From Arthrobacter sp. FW306-07-I (GTDB lineage Bacteria; Actinomycetota; Actinomycetes; Actinomycetales; Micrococcaceae): 64,000 nucleotides of DNA. A program made the position numbers and the translations under genes. The notes beneath the pieces were generated by a model. It was not told where the DNA came from. It searched no databases and worked only from the letters and a program-made list of their open reading frames with translations. The stretch covers positions 3,534,001 to 3,598,000 of the forward strand of contig NZ_CP084550.1 in assembly GCF_021800405.1 (NCBI RefSeq), in the 5' to 3' direction. Of the stretch, positions 7,590-15,381 are shown piece after piece; the stretch's first letter is position 1, and each line of letters begins with the position of its first letter.

Positions 7590-9508
7590 CCCACCCCCGC
7601 CGCTGTCTGGGTCCTGGCTGCAGCTGCCTCGGCGGCTACGGCTTCTGCAGCCCGATGGAGCGCATCCACCTTTTTCAGCTCCGCCCTGATGTCCCGCACG
7701 CGTCCTTCCTTCTCCTGTGCGTACGAGTTCGCAGCCTTCTGCGCCGCGGCCACCGAGTCGGACAGCGACCGGTGGTATTCATCGGCGATCTCGGTGAAAT
7801 GGTCGCGGATGGTCCGCTGGACCAGGCGCAGCCTGTCCTTCAACTGCTTACCCACCTGGAACGTCACATCGTCCAGCTGCCGCCGCACCAAGGCTTTCGC
7901 CTCGCTCTGGCGCCGCTTCAGCCGGGTCTCCTTGTCCTCCCGGTAGGCCTTGCGCCCCAGCAGCAGCCCGGCACCCACGGACAGCGGGTTGATCAGGGCC
8001 ATCCCGAAGATCCCCGTCAGGAGGCCGAACATCAGGACGCCGCCGTAGGATCCCCGCATTCCGATGAGGACTTTTTGGACCGGGTTCACCCGGCCGGGAT
8101 CCAGCTGCGGCATCTGCTCCACCGGATCCAGGGCGTCCCCGGAGTCGGAGACATGCAGGACAGGCAGTGATACCTCGTCCGCCGCGAAGTGCTCAGCCAC
8201 TTGGGCCGCCAGCCATTGGGACCGTTCGCTGGTCCAGACAAACGTGTCCGAAACCGCTGCGGCAACGCACTCTTCGAGCCACTGCGAGAATTGCGGCCAC
8301 ACGGGACCGGGATCGCCCTGGTCGATGGCGTTCTCCGCTTCCCGTTGGATCCCGCGCAGGCGGTCCCGGAGGTCGTACTCCATGTCGGCGATCAGGTCGT
8401 TGATGCCGTCGCTGAGCGTGAGCTGCCAGCGGGCGGACCGCTTTCGCAGATGGTCCGCCTCCGCCCTGGCCTGTTCCAGTTCTGCGAGCATCTGGGGCGT
8501 GCCACCAGGGTTTTCCAGGGCGTCCAGCTCGGACTGCAGGGACAGCCTCAGGTTCCCGGTGACGGACAGCAGGTCCTGGCTCACGGAGCGGCGCTGGATC
8601 CGTTCTGCCTTCCCCACCACGTCATTGCGCAGGTGGGCCACCAAGGCCGGGTAGCCGGATTCGTCGTTGAGCTCACTGTCCTGGAGCCGCGCAGCCTCCA
8701 GCCGAAGGTCTGCGGAAAGTGGCAACAGCGGAATATCCGGCGCCACCTGGTCCAGGTGCGCCCTGTCCAGTTCCGCCACCCGCCGCCAGTCCGGATACAG
8801 GTCTGTTTTGGAAAGAATGGCGGCAACGCTGGGGGTAATCCGCATGGCCTGGCGCAGGAACCGCAGTTCCGGCTCCGTGTATTCCTGCGACGCGTCCGAT
8901 ACCAGCAGCATGGCGTCCGCGGTGGGCAGGGCCGTAAGGGTGGTCAAAGTGTGCGTGGAGCCCATGCCGCCCACGCCCGGGGAGTCGATGATGCTGAGTC
9001 CGCCGGTGAGGAGCCGTCGGGGCAGGCAGACCTCCGCGGCGGCTATTTTCCTGCTGTTTCCCGGGTTCCCCTGCTCGGAAACAAAGGCCGGCAGGTCGGT
9101 AAGCGCCACCGGCCGACGCTCAATGCCGCCGCCGGCAGCATCCCCGGCGGGGTCTTCCGCCGTGAAGATGTCCGCGGCGAAATTATCCGGGGCGGGGACC
9201 AGGACCGCGGCCGACGCCGGCTCCCCGTAACGGACCACCGTGGGGACGGAAGTGGCGATGTCGTCGTCCACGGGGCATACCGGGGCGTTCACCAGGGCAT
9301 TGATGAGTTTGCTCTTTCCCTGCTTGAACTCCCCCACGACAATGACCCTGATGCTCGGGTCCCGCAGGCGGGCACTGGCCTGCTCCAGCCTCCGGCGCAG
9401 GTCTGTGCGGTCCCCGCTGCCCACCAGCTGAAGGCCCTGCTCCACGAGCTTTCCCAACTGCCCGGCAGTGACGGGCCCCGGTGGCCTTGCCGGTGCTGCT
9501 TCTGCCAC
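7586..9508 (-). CDS. iniA: Dynamin-like GTPase, IniA-like
   Basis: A 640-residue bacterial dynamin-like protein, the same length I recall for mycobacterial IniA. Motifs are the P-loop GEFKQGKS (G59-S66), G2 threonine in DDDIATSVPT, G3 DSPGVGGMGS and G4 SKTD. A long helical stalk follows, then a hydrophobic hairpin near residues 478-508 (GVLMFGLLTGIFGMALINPL, then a GAGLLLGRKAY turn), the expected membrane-inserting paddle. A second coiled-coil half completes the bundle. IniA from Mycobacterium smegmatis is known to bind and cut membranes in a GTP-dependent way, so a plasma-membrane remodelling role is likely. It lies 125 bp after the IniB-like gene, with a hairpin between, and overlaps the IniC-like gene by 4 bp. 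Confidence 0.88.
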   Translation of the reverse strand: MAEAAPARPPGPVTAGQLGKLVEQGLQLVGSGDRTDLRRRLEQASARLRDPSIRVIVVGEFKQGKSKLINALVNAPVCPVDDDIATSVPTVVRYGEPASAAVLVPAPDNFAADIFTAEDPAGDAAGGGIERRPVALTDLPAFVSEQGNPGNSRKIAAAEVCLPRRLLTGGLSIIDSPGVGGMGSTHTLTTLTALPTADAMLLVSDASQEYTEPELRFLRQAMRITPSVAAILSKTDLYPDWRRVAELDRAHLDQVAPDIPLLPLSADLRLEAARLQDSELNDESGYPALVAHLRNDVVGKAERIQRRSVSQDLLSVTGNLRLSLQSELDALENPGGTPQMLAELEQARAEADHLRKRSARWQLTLSDGINDLIADMEYDLRDRLRGIQREAENAIDQGDPGPVWPQFSQWLEECVAAAVSDTFVWTSERSQWLAAQVAEHFAADEVSLPVLHVSDSGDALDPVEQMPQLDPGRVNPVQKVLIGMRGSYGGVLMFGLLTGIFGMALINPLSVGAGLLLGRKAYREDKETRLKRRQSEAKALVRRQLDDVTFQVGKQLKDRLRLVQRTIRDHFTEIADEYHRSLSDSVAAAQKAANSYAQEKEGRVRDIRAELKKVDALHRAAEAVAAEAAAARTQTAAGVG

Positions 9509-9561
9509 AGCGTGTCCCCCTGTCGGTGCCGAAAATTCCCAATGCCGGAAATACCGGAAGA

Positions 9562-9593
9562 GCCCGGCAGGAAGTGGATGCCTCCTGCCGGGC
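9562..9593 (-). terminator. Hairpin between iniB-like and iniA-like genes
   Basis: Perfect 11-bp arms, GCCCGGCAGGA (9562-9572) and TCCTGCCGGGC (9583-9593), with a 10-nt loop, in the 125-bp gap between the two genes. There is no U-tract on the minus strand. It could be a partial terminator or a processing/stability site that makes the first gene more abundant than the GTPases. Confidence 0.55.
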
Positions 9594-9633
9594 GGTTTGC
9601 CTCCCGCGAACAGCGTGTTGTTGGAATAGCGTG

Positions 9634-10746
9634 TTACAGCGCGGTGGAGTCGTCAACCACCGCATGGTCGATGGCGGTGTGGTTTTCCAGGTCCACATCC
9701 GTGTGGCTCGGGTTGTCCTCCGTGAAATCGAGCTGGTTGTCTGCAACCACCAGGTTGTCCTGCACGGTGTTCGTGGCCGAGTTGTCCTGGAAGGAGTCGT
9801 CAACGTGGACGTCCACCGCCGTGTTGGTGGAGTTGTCCGGGTTGAAGGAATCCTCCACCTCCACCGAGTTGTGGGTGGAGTTGTCGGAGTTGTCATTGAA
9901 CGAGTCGCGGACATCCAGGGCTGTGTCCGTGCTGACGGAGTGGTCCGAGTGGTCGGAGTAGTCCGAATGGTCCGAGTTGTCGTTGAAGGAGTCGTCCACA
10001 TCCAGGCCGACGTCGGTGTTGAAGGAATCGTCGGTGTTGAAGGAACCGGAAATGGCAGTCACCTCGTTGCCGATTCCAACGTCTCCGCCCGCGTGGATGG
10101 AGCTGTCCCTGGAGTTATCGGTCGAATGGTCGGCGTTGTACGAATCCCGAATGTTATTGGAGTCCCGGACACTGGCGTCGTCACCAGCCGCCACTGCGTA
10201 ATCTCCGGAGGCCACAACGGCATCATGGTCAAACCACTGCTCCACGTCCCCATGCGCCCAGATGTTTTGGTTGACGGACTGGTCCGTGGTGGTGTCCCGG
10301 TCGTCGAGCATGGTGGTGTTGGTCGTGTAGGAAAAGTGGTTCACCACGTGGTGCAGCTGCTGGACGGCGTGGGCGTGGTCGTCCTGGTCGTAGTCGGTCC
10401 CGCCCTGCCCCGGGCTGGGCCCGCCGCCATGGATGGCCGCGGCACTCCCGGCGTGCGCCGCCGTCGTGCCCGCCTGCCCGGATCCCATGTACCCGGACCC
10501 CGTGTGCCCTGCCCAGGCACTGTTTCCGCCGGTGTGATGTACCCGGTCCAGGGATGAGGCGTTGACGGTGATGGGGGCGTAGTCGAGGACGACCGGCATG
10601 GCGGCGTCCACGTCAGCCGAGCACACGTTGCCCAGGCCGTGTTCCGCCAATGCCCTCTCGGGGTCGTCCAGGAACTCCTGGATCGCTTCCCGGTTGCCGA
10701 AGAGCTGCATCAGGAACTGAACAAGGTCGTTTGCGAGTGTTGGCAT
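9634..10746 (-). CDS. iniB: IniB N-terminal domain protein with Asp/Asn/Ser repeats
   Basis: A 370-residue protein from the ATG at 10746, which has a GAGG site 9 nt upstream; an in-frame GTG 15 bp earlier overlaps that site and was not used. Residues 1-50 form the IniB-type N-terminal helical domain (MPTLANDLVQFLMQLFGNRE, then EFLDDPERALAEHGL). About 75 residues of Gly/Ala/His-rich linker follow. The rest is low-complexity Asp, Asn, Ser, Thr and Val with recurring DDSFN, RDSFN, EDSFN and HSD units, spaced 18 residues apart in the C-terminal part. There is no signal peptide or cysteine. Mycobacterial IniB is glycine-rich instead, so only the N-terminus is shared. Its function is unknown even in mycobacteria. 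It lies just upstream of the IniA-like and IniC-like GTPases. Confidence 0.82.
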   Translation of the reverse strand: MPTLANDLVQFLMQLFGNREAIQEFLDDPERALAEHGLGNVCSADVDAAMPVVLDYAPITVNASSLDRVHHTGGNSAWAGHTGSGYMGSGQAGTTAAHAGSAAAIHGGGPSPGQGGTDYDQDDHAHAVQQLHHVVNHFSYTTNTTMLDDRDTTTDQSVNQNIWAHGDVEQWFDHDAVVASGDYAVAAGDDASVRDSNNIRDSYNADHSTDNSRDSSIHAGGDVGIGNEVTAISGSFNTDDSFNTDVGLDVDDSFNDNSDHSDYSDHSDHSVSTDTALDVRDSFNDNSDNSTHNSVEVEDSFNPDNSTNTAVDVHVDDSFQDNSATNTVQDNLVVADNQLDFTEDNPSHTDVDLENHTAIDHAVVDDSTAL

Positions 10747-10911
10747 ATGCGTGGTCCTCACATCTTCTTGAAGTTGCGGATCATCCGGCGAAACGTACCC
10801 GGTTATCTCAACCTAGGTTCGCTGCCGGGGACAGGACATCGGGCGGTTTCCCCCTAGCAGCGGCCGCCGTTCCGGGGCGCCGGGCCTGGCACGCCTAGGG
10901 GTGTTAGGGGT
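10747..10911 (-). promoter_or_regulatory. Upstream region of the iniB-like gene with TAGGGG elements
   Basis: A 165-bp gap between the LuxR gene and the IniB-like gene, both minus strand. It contains two direct TAGGGG hexamers (10896-10901 and 10905-10910), an inverted copy (CCCCTA, near 10852-10857) and a perfect 10-bp palindrome AACCTAGGTT (10810-10819). These are candidate operator elements for the adjacent LuxR-type regulator. No confident -10/-35 pair was identified, so a separate iniB promoter is inferred from the gap and repeats only. Confidence 0.4.
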
Positions 10912-12999
10912 TCATTCCTGCTGCGGATTCAGCTGCTGGGAACTTTCCACGCCAAGTGCCAGGCGCAGGCGGGCCAGCAGGTCCGACCGGTTCTCCGCGC
11001 CGAGCCGGCGCCTGATCCGGGCGATGTGGTGCTCCGCCGTCCTGGGCGAAATGTAAATGGCCTCGCCGATTTCCCGGTAGGTTTTGCCCTCAAGCACCAG
11101 CCTGGCAACTTCCTTTTCGCGCTCGCTTAGGCCGGATGCGTCCGGCTGCGCGCCTTTGCCCACGCCGTCGGCACCGCTGCCTGCCTGCGCGTCGGCGCCC
11201 CCGGATGCTCCTGTGCTTCCCTGCGGATGCAGGTCCCGCGCGCAGGAGAGCAGGCGCATCATGTCCCGCCGTTCCTCTGCGCGGGCGGCTGCGTGTCCGG
11301 CCAGCCTGGCGCCCTCCCACGGCATTCCCACAGCTCCCAGCAGCCGGGCCGCGCCCTCCACCTCGGAAGTACGGAAACGGCCGGCCAGCACCGATACCCA
11401 GGCTTTGCCCGCCGTCGCCAGGACGGCGGCCAGCTGGCTGTGGGCCGAGGCCCTTGCCAGTGCCGTGGCGTGGGGGGCAAGATCGGCGGGGCTCTCATTG
11501 AGCAGCGCAGCCTGGACGGCGGCCCAGTGAAGGGGAACGGCCCACAACGCAGGTCCGCCCAGGCGCCCCAACAGCTTCCACGCGTCGTCCAGGTACTGCG
11601 CCACGCGGCGCGTCTCCCGCAGGCGGGCAGCGGCAATCAGCAGCTCCCCCCACGGCAGGAGGTTGTAGAGGTCCACCGACGTGTGCAGCATTGCCTCCCG
11701 TGCCCGCTCCCACGCCCTGAGCAGCTCCGGTACGTCTCCGTTGCGGCGGGCAAGTCCCACCTCCAGGGCGGCGGACATGAACTCGTCGCGCGGGACCAGC
11801 GGCCAGTGGTTGGCCTTGGCTGCTTCCGCTGCGGCAAACCGTGCGTCCTCGAGTTTGTCCTGCATCATGGCTGCCCAGGCCTGGAGCAGCAAAAGCCTGG
11901 GCTGCGCGGCATTGCCACCTTGCCCGGCCACCACCGCGGCCCGGCAGACTGTTTCCGCCAGGTGCGGCTCGCCGCTGTGCAAGGCCAGGAGGGCTGCCAG
12001 GGCGGCCGGCGTTTCCGGCAGCGGCAGGGCAATGCCCGCCGAGTTCAACATGTCTGATGCGTGGATCAGGATGGAGATGCCCTGCTGCGGCTTTTCGCCC
12101 AGAGATGCGAAGACTCCCTGGCCGGTCTGCACCAGGGCAGCCGCGAGGAGGGTCGGGGACGACGCCGGAGCATCCGGCTGGAAGAAGGCTTCGGCACCTG
12201 CCCGGTCTCCCGCACCGATCATGGCGACGGCGGCAAGGGGCGCCGAGGCACCTACGCGGCCTGGCCCCAACCAGTTGTAGACGTCGGCTGCGCGTGCCAG
12301 CATTCCCCGCTGCGCCCACACAGAGGCCGCTACGTCCGCGCCGCGACGCACGTCCGGCGGGTCCGCACTGACCAGGAGCGCGTCGATGATGCGGGCGGCG
12401 GTATCCAGTTCACCGTCGCCGGCCGCGGCCTGGGCGCGCCGGGCCGCCGTTGCCAGCGTGTCGGCACCTGCAAGGAGCGCTTCCTCGTAGAGCTGGGAGG
12501 CGAGCCTGGGGTCGCTTTCCAGCGCAGCGTTGGCCGCTTGCTCAAGTTCCGCTGCAACCCTGGAATCGGCGAGTCCGCCCCTGGCGAGGTCGCGCGCCAG
12601 GTTGCCAAGCGGTTGCCCGGTGGACGCGAAAACGCTCACGAGCTCCCGCTGGAGCGCGTGCACCTTGGCGGTTGGAGTGGCGGTCAACAGGGCGTGCTGG
12701 GCAGTCCCCACCACGGTGCCATCCGGCCTCAGCAGGCCCGCGGCCTCTGCCCTGTCCACTAAGGAGTCCAGGTCCTCCACGGTCCCGCTGATGAATTTGT
12801 GCTGGAGGTCTGCCGGGAGCGGTCCGGGCAAGGCGAAGCCCACCGACAGTGCCAGCAGCAGCTCACGTACTGCCGCGTTTGCGCCCTTCAACTGCTTGGC
12901 CATCAGCTCGGCTGAATGGGGCGGCGGCGGGTGCCCCTGGTGGTCCGGAGACGTGTGCAGGGGTACGGGGCGTTCCGCCCGCTGCAGGTGCGCATCCAT
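10912..12999 (-). CDS. LuxR-family transcriptional regulator (large, LAL-like without visible Walker motif)
   Basis: A 695-residue protein ending in a typical LuxR helix-turn-helix: LSEREKEVARLVLEGKTYRE, then IGEAIYISPRTAEHHIARIRRRLG, within the last 75 residues. The preceding 600 residues are alanine- and leucine-rich helical repeats (TPR-like), as in the signal-sensing arm of MalT-type regulators. No N-terminal Walker A is visible, so the NTPase module of true LAL/MalT proteins seems absent or lost. The ATG at 12999 is 1 nt after the hsp70 stop, implying translational coupling; an in-frame ATG at 12903 is an alternative. Mycobacterial iniBAC also has a LuxR-type regulator gene next to it, so this protein probably controls the genes that follow. 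Confidence 0.8.
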   Translation of the reverse strand: MDAHLQRAERPVPLHTSPDHQGHPPPPHSAELMAKQLKGANAAVRELLLALSVGFALPGPLPADLQHKFISGTVEDLDSLVDRAEAAGLLRPDGTVVGTAQHALLTATPTAKVHALQRELVSVFASTGQPLGNLARDLARGGLADSRVAAELEQAANAALESDPRLASQLYEEALLAGADTLATAARRAQAAAGDGELDTAARIIDALLVSADPPDVRRGADVAASVWAQRGMLARAADVYNWLGPGRVGASAPLAAVAMIGAGDRAGAEAFFQPDAPASSPTLLAAALVQTGQGVFASLGEKPQQGISILIHASDMLNSAGIALPLPETPAALAALLALHSGEPHLAETVCRAAVVAGQGGNAAQPRLLLLQAWAAMMQDKLEDARFAAAEAAKANHWPLVPRDEFMSAALEVGLARRNGDVPELLRAWERAREAMLHTSVDLYNLLPWGELLIAAARLRETRRVAQYLDDAWKLLGRLGGPALWAVPLHWAAVQAALLNESPADLAPHATALARASAHSQLAAVLATAGKAWVSVLAGRFRTSEVEGAARLLGAVGMPWEGARLAGHAAARAEERRDMMRLLSCARDLHPQGSTGASGGADAQAGSGADGVGKGAQPDASGLSEREKEVARLVLEGKTYREIGEAIYISPRTAEHHIARIRRRLGAENRSDLLARLRLALGVESSQQLNPQQE

Positions 13000-13000
13000 C

Positions 13001-15193
13001 TCAGGCCGCCGGAGCTGTGGTCGTGGCCGTGGCGACGGCAGTCTCAGTGGAGGCAGTGGTGATCTCCTCGGGCGTAGGTGCAGGCGCAACGGCAGGTGTG
13101 GGAGTCAGCTCGGTGGCCGTTGGCGTGACGAGCGCATCGCCAGTGGGGCCGGCGGCTGACATTGTTGCAGGCGTCATGCTGGGAGACGCGCTCTCGCTGG
13201 TCGGCGTCGCGGTGCCTGTGTCCGTGGGAACTGGACCGGAATTGAGAGTGGGACTAAGCGTGGGACTACTTGTCACCCCTGGTGATGTGCCGGGCGAGGC
13301 CGTGCCGGACGATGACGGGGCAGGCGATGTGGGCGGGGACGTTGTGGTCCCGGCTGCAGTAGTGGCAGGGGACGCGGGGACGGAGGTTGCAGGACTGGTC
13401 GGGAGAGGCTGCGAGAGGTCGGTAGGGCTTGCGGTGACAGTGGCAATGGAATCCGGAATGATGCCGGTGCCGGCCGCACCGGAGCCGGACAGCGTAGTCA
13501 GGGGAGCTCCCGCAGCGGGTCCACCGGCCTTCGCCCCACCGGGGGCGTTCCCGTCGCCGCTGCTCGCCGGCTTTCCGGCGGGCGGTGCGTAGGCAGCGGG
13601 TCCGGGCTCCTGGCTGAGCGGCTTCGTGGCGCTGGCTTCAACGCCCGCAAGGGGATGGGGAACGGCAACCACTGCTGCTCCCCCTGGATCGGGCGCTTCA
13701 GTTGTCCCTCCCCCGGTGGATCCACCCGTGGTGCTGGCCCCTGCCTGCGGCACGAACATCGCGGTCAGGCTCCCGAAGCCATCCGGACTTTGGGCGGCAG
13801 TGGCGGTAAGGACCGTAAGGACGGCAGCGGCCGCGGCGACGGCCGTGACCCGGACCGTGGGTTTCGGGGCGTGCGCGCCCCCTTTCCCGTGCAGCGCACT
13901 GCGGGAGGGCGCGGCAATGGCTCCTCCCGCCGTCGAATATTTACGCGACCAGCTGGGCCGTCCGGGGTGGCCCGTTCCAGGTGGCGCGCCGGAAGGCACG
14001 ACGGCGGCACGCGCCTCATCAGCGTCCGCTCCGCTTGATCCCGGCCCGGCCAGTGCCGCTTCAGTTTCGACCGCCTCAGCTTCCGCCGACGCCGATGCCT
14101 TTGCGGCAGCGGTGTGTGCCAGGAGCGCCGCCACGGCGGCGCCGAGGCAGATGGAGGACTTCGGGTCGGCGTCCACCGCGATGGGCCGGCCCAGCTGCTC
14201 GGACACCAGCTGTGCCACCAAGGGGATTCGGGACGAGCCCCCGATCAGCAGCACCGTGGACAGGTCTTCCGGCTCAAGGTGCAGTTGGGCCAGGGAGTGT
14301 TCCAGTGCCGCCACCGTTTCCCGCACGGGCTCTTCGATCAGCGCTTCGAACTCGGAACGGACCAGGCGGACCTGCTGCTGGACGCCCGGCAGGAGTACCG
14401 GGATACTTGCCTCGCTGTCAGCGGACAGGGCTTCCTTGGCCTCCACGCATTCGCGCCGTAACCGCGTCAGGGCGCCAAGCACCACGGGGTCGGTGGCGTC
14501 GAGGCTGTCCAGTGCGTTCCCGCTGTGGCCTGCCACGTAGCGGAAGACCGCAGCGTCAAAGTCGGCTCCGCCCAGGTCTTCGATTCCCTCCGGGCGTCCC
14601 ACGAGTTCAAAGCGACTGCTGCCGGACTTCCGCAGGACAGCGGTATCGAAGGTGCCGCCACCGAGGTCGTAAACGGCGATGGTGCTGCCTTCCTCCACCC
14701 GCACCTGCGACGCGTAGTGCAGGGCCGCGGCCTCCGGTTCGGGGAGGAGTGTCACGTTCTCCAGGCCGTGGGAACTGAGGGCGTCCCGCACCACGGACAG
14801 GCGGTGGCTGCCCCAGGCTGCAGGGTGGGTCAGGAAGAAGGCCGACGCCGGGCCCCCTTCACGTTCGGCGGCGCGGTCTGCCACCCACCGGGCCATGGTG
14901 GCGAAGACGTCCTCAGGCTGCAGCGCCAGGCTGCCCAGGATGATGGGTACGTCGTCGCCAATCCGGCGCTTGAATTCCCGGACCACTCGCTCCGGTGTGT
15001 CCAGCCCGCGGCGTTCGGCGGCCTCGCCCACCAGGACAGTGCCTTCCTCCGGGTAGTACAGCACGGAGGGGACGGACGCTCCACGGGCGCCGAGGGGAAG
15101 GCACTCGGGCACGGGGGAAGCACCTTGGTGAAAGCGTACAACCGCGGCTGCCGTGAAACTCGTCCCGACGTCTACGGCGAGGGCGTAGCTCAT
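13001..15193 (-). CDS. Hsp70-like ATPase with membrane segment and Ser/Thr/Pro-rich tail
   Basis: A 730-residue protein. Residues 1-370 form an actin/Hsp70-type ATPase domain with phosphate-1 loop AVDVGTSFTAAAV, phosphate-2 loop AVYDLGGGTFDTAVL and adenosine motif VLLIGGSSRIPLVAQLV. No DnaK substrate-binding domain follows. There is instead an Ala/Glu-rich linker, one hydrophobic segment near residues 445-467, and about 260 residues of Ser, Thr, Pro and Ala, presumably extracytoplasmic. The ATG at 15193 has GAGG 6 nt upstream; an in-frame TTG 33 bp earlier was rejected. Single-pass Hsp70-like proteins of this design occur in actinobacteria without known function. It is the first gene of the block that includes the LuxR and Ini-like genes. 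Confidence 0.85.
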   Translation of the reverse strand: MSYALAVDVGTSFTAAAVVRFHQGASPVPECLPLGARGASVPSVLYYPEEGTVLVGEAAERRGLDTPERVVREFKRRIGDDVPIILGSLALQPEDVFATMARWVADRAAEREGGPASAFFLTHPAAWGSHRLSVVRDALSSHGLENVTLLPEPEAAALHYASQVRVEEGSTIAVYDLGGGTFDTAVLRKSGSSRFELVGRPEGIEDLGGADFDAAVFRYVAGHSGNALDSLDATDPVVLGALTRLRRECVEAKEALSADSEASIPVLLPGVQQQVRLVRSEFEALIEEPVRETVAALEHSLAQLHLEPEDLSTVLLIGGSSRIPLVAQLVSEQLGRPIAVDADPKSSICLGAAVAALLAHTAAAKASASAEAEAVETEAALAGPGSSGADADEARAAVVPSGAPPGTGHPGRPSWSRKYSTAGGAIAAPSRSALHGKGGAHAPKPTVRVTAVAAAAAVLTVLTATAAQSPDGFGSLTAMFVPQAGASTTGGSTGGGTTEAPDPGGAAVVAVPHPLAGVEASATKPLSQEPGPAAYAPPAGKPASSGDGNAPGGAKAGGPAAGAPLTTLSGSGAAGTGIIPDSIATVTASPTDLSQPLPTSPATSVPASPATTAAGTTTSPPTSPAPSSSGTASPGTSPGVTSSPTLSPTLNSGPVPTDTGTATPTSESASPSMTPATMSAAGPTGDALVTPTATELTPTPAVAPAPTPEEITTASTETAVATATTTAPAA

Positions 15194-15299
15194 GGTGACC
15201 TCGAAAGGCTGGTGGTCCACATGCAAGCTTCATCACAGTGAACAGTCACCAAATTAGCATTCCCAGGGACCGGGGAACACCCCTGTTGCTACAACGAAT

Positions 15300-15376
15300 G
15301 GTGATACGGCAGGTGGCTGCCGTATCACCGATCGATTTCGGGCCTTAAGACCCGTAAAACCAGCGGGTCTTAAGGC
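15300..15376 (-). terminator. Two tandem perfect hairpins after ccsB
   Basis: Hairpin 1 (minus-strand order) has 13-bp arms at 15364-15376 and 15342-15354 with a 9-nt loop. Hairpin 2 has 12-bp arms at 15318-15329 and 15300-15311 with a 6-nt loop. Both are perfect and lie between the ccsB stop (15382) and the hsp70 start (15193). They probably end the cytochrome c biogenesis transcript. U-tracts are poor, as is common in high-GC actinobacteria. Confidence 0.7.
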
Positions 15377-15381
15377 GCAGC

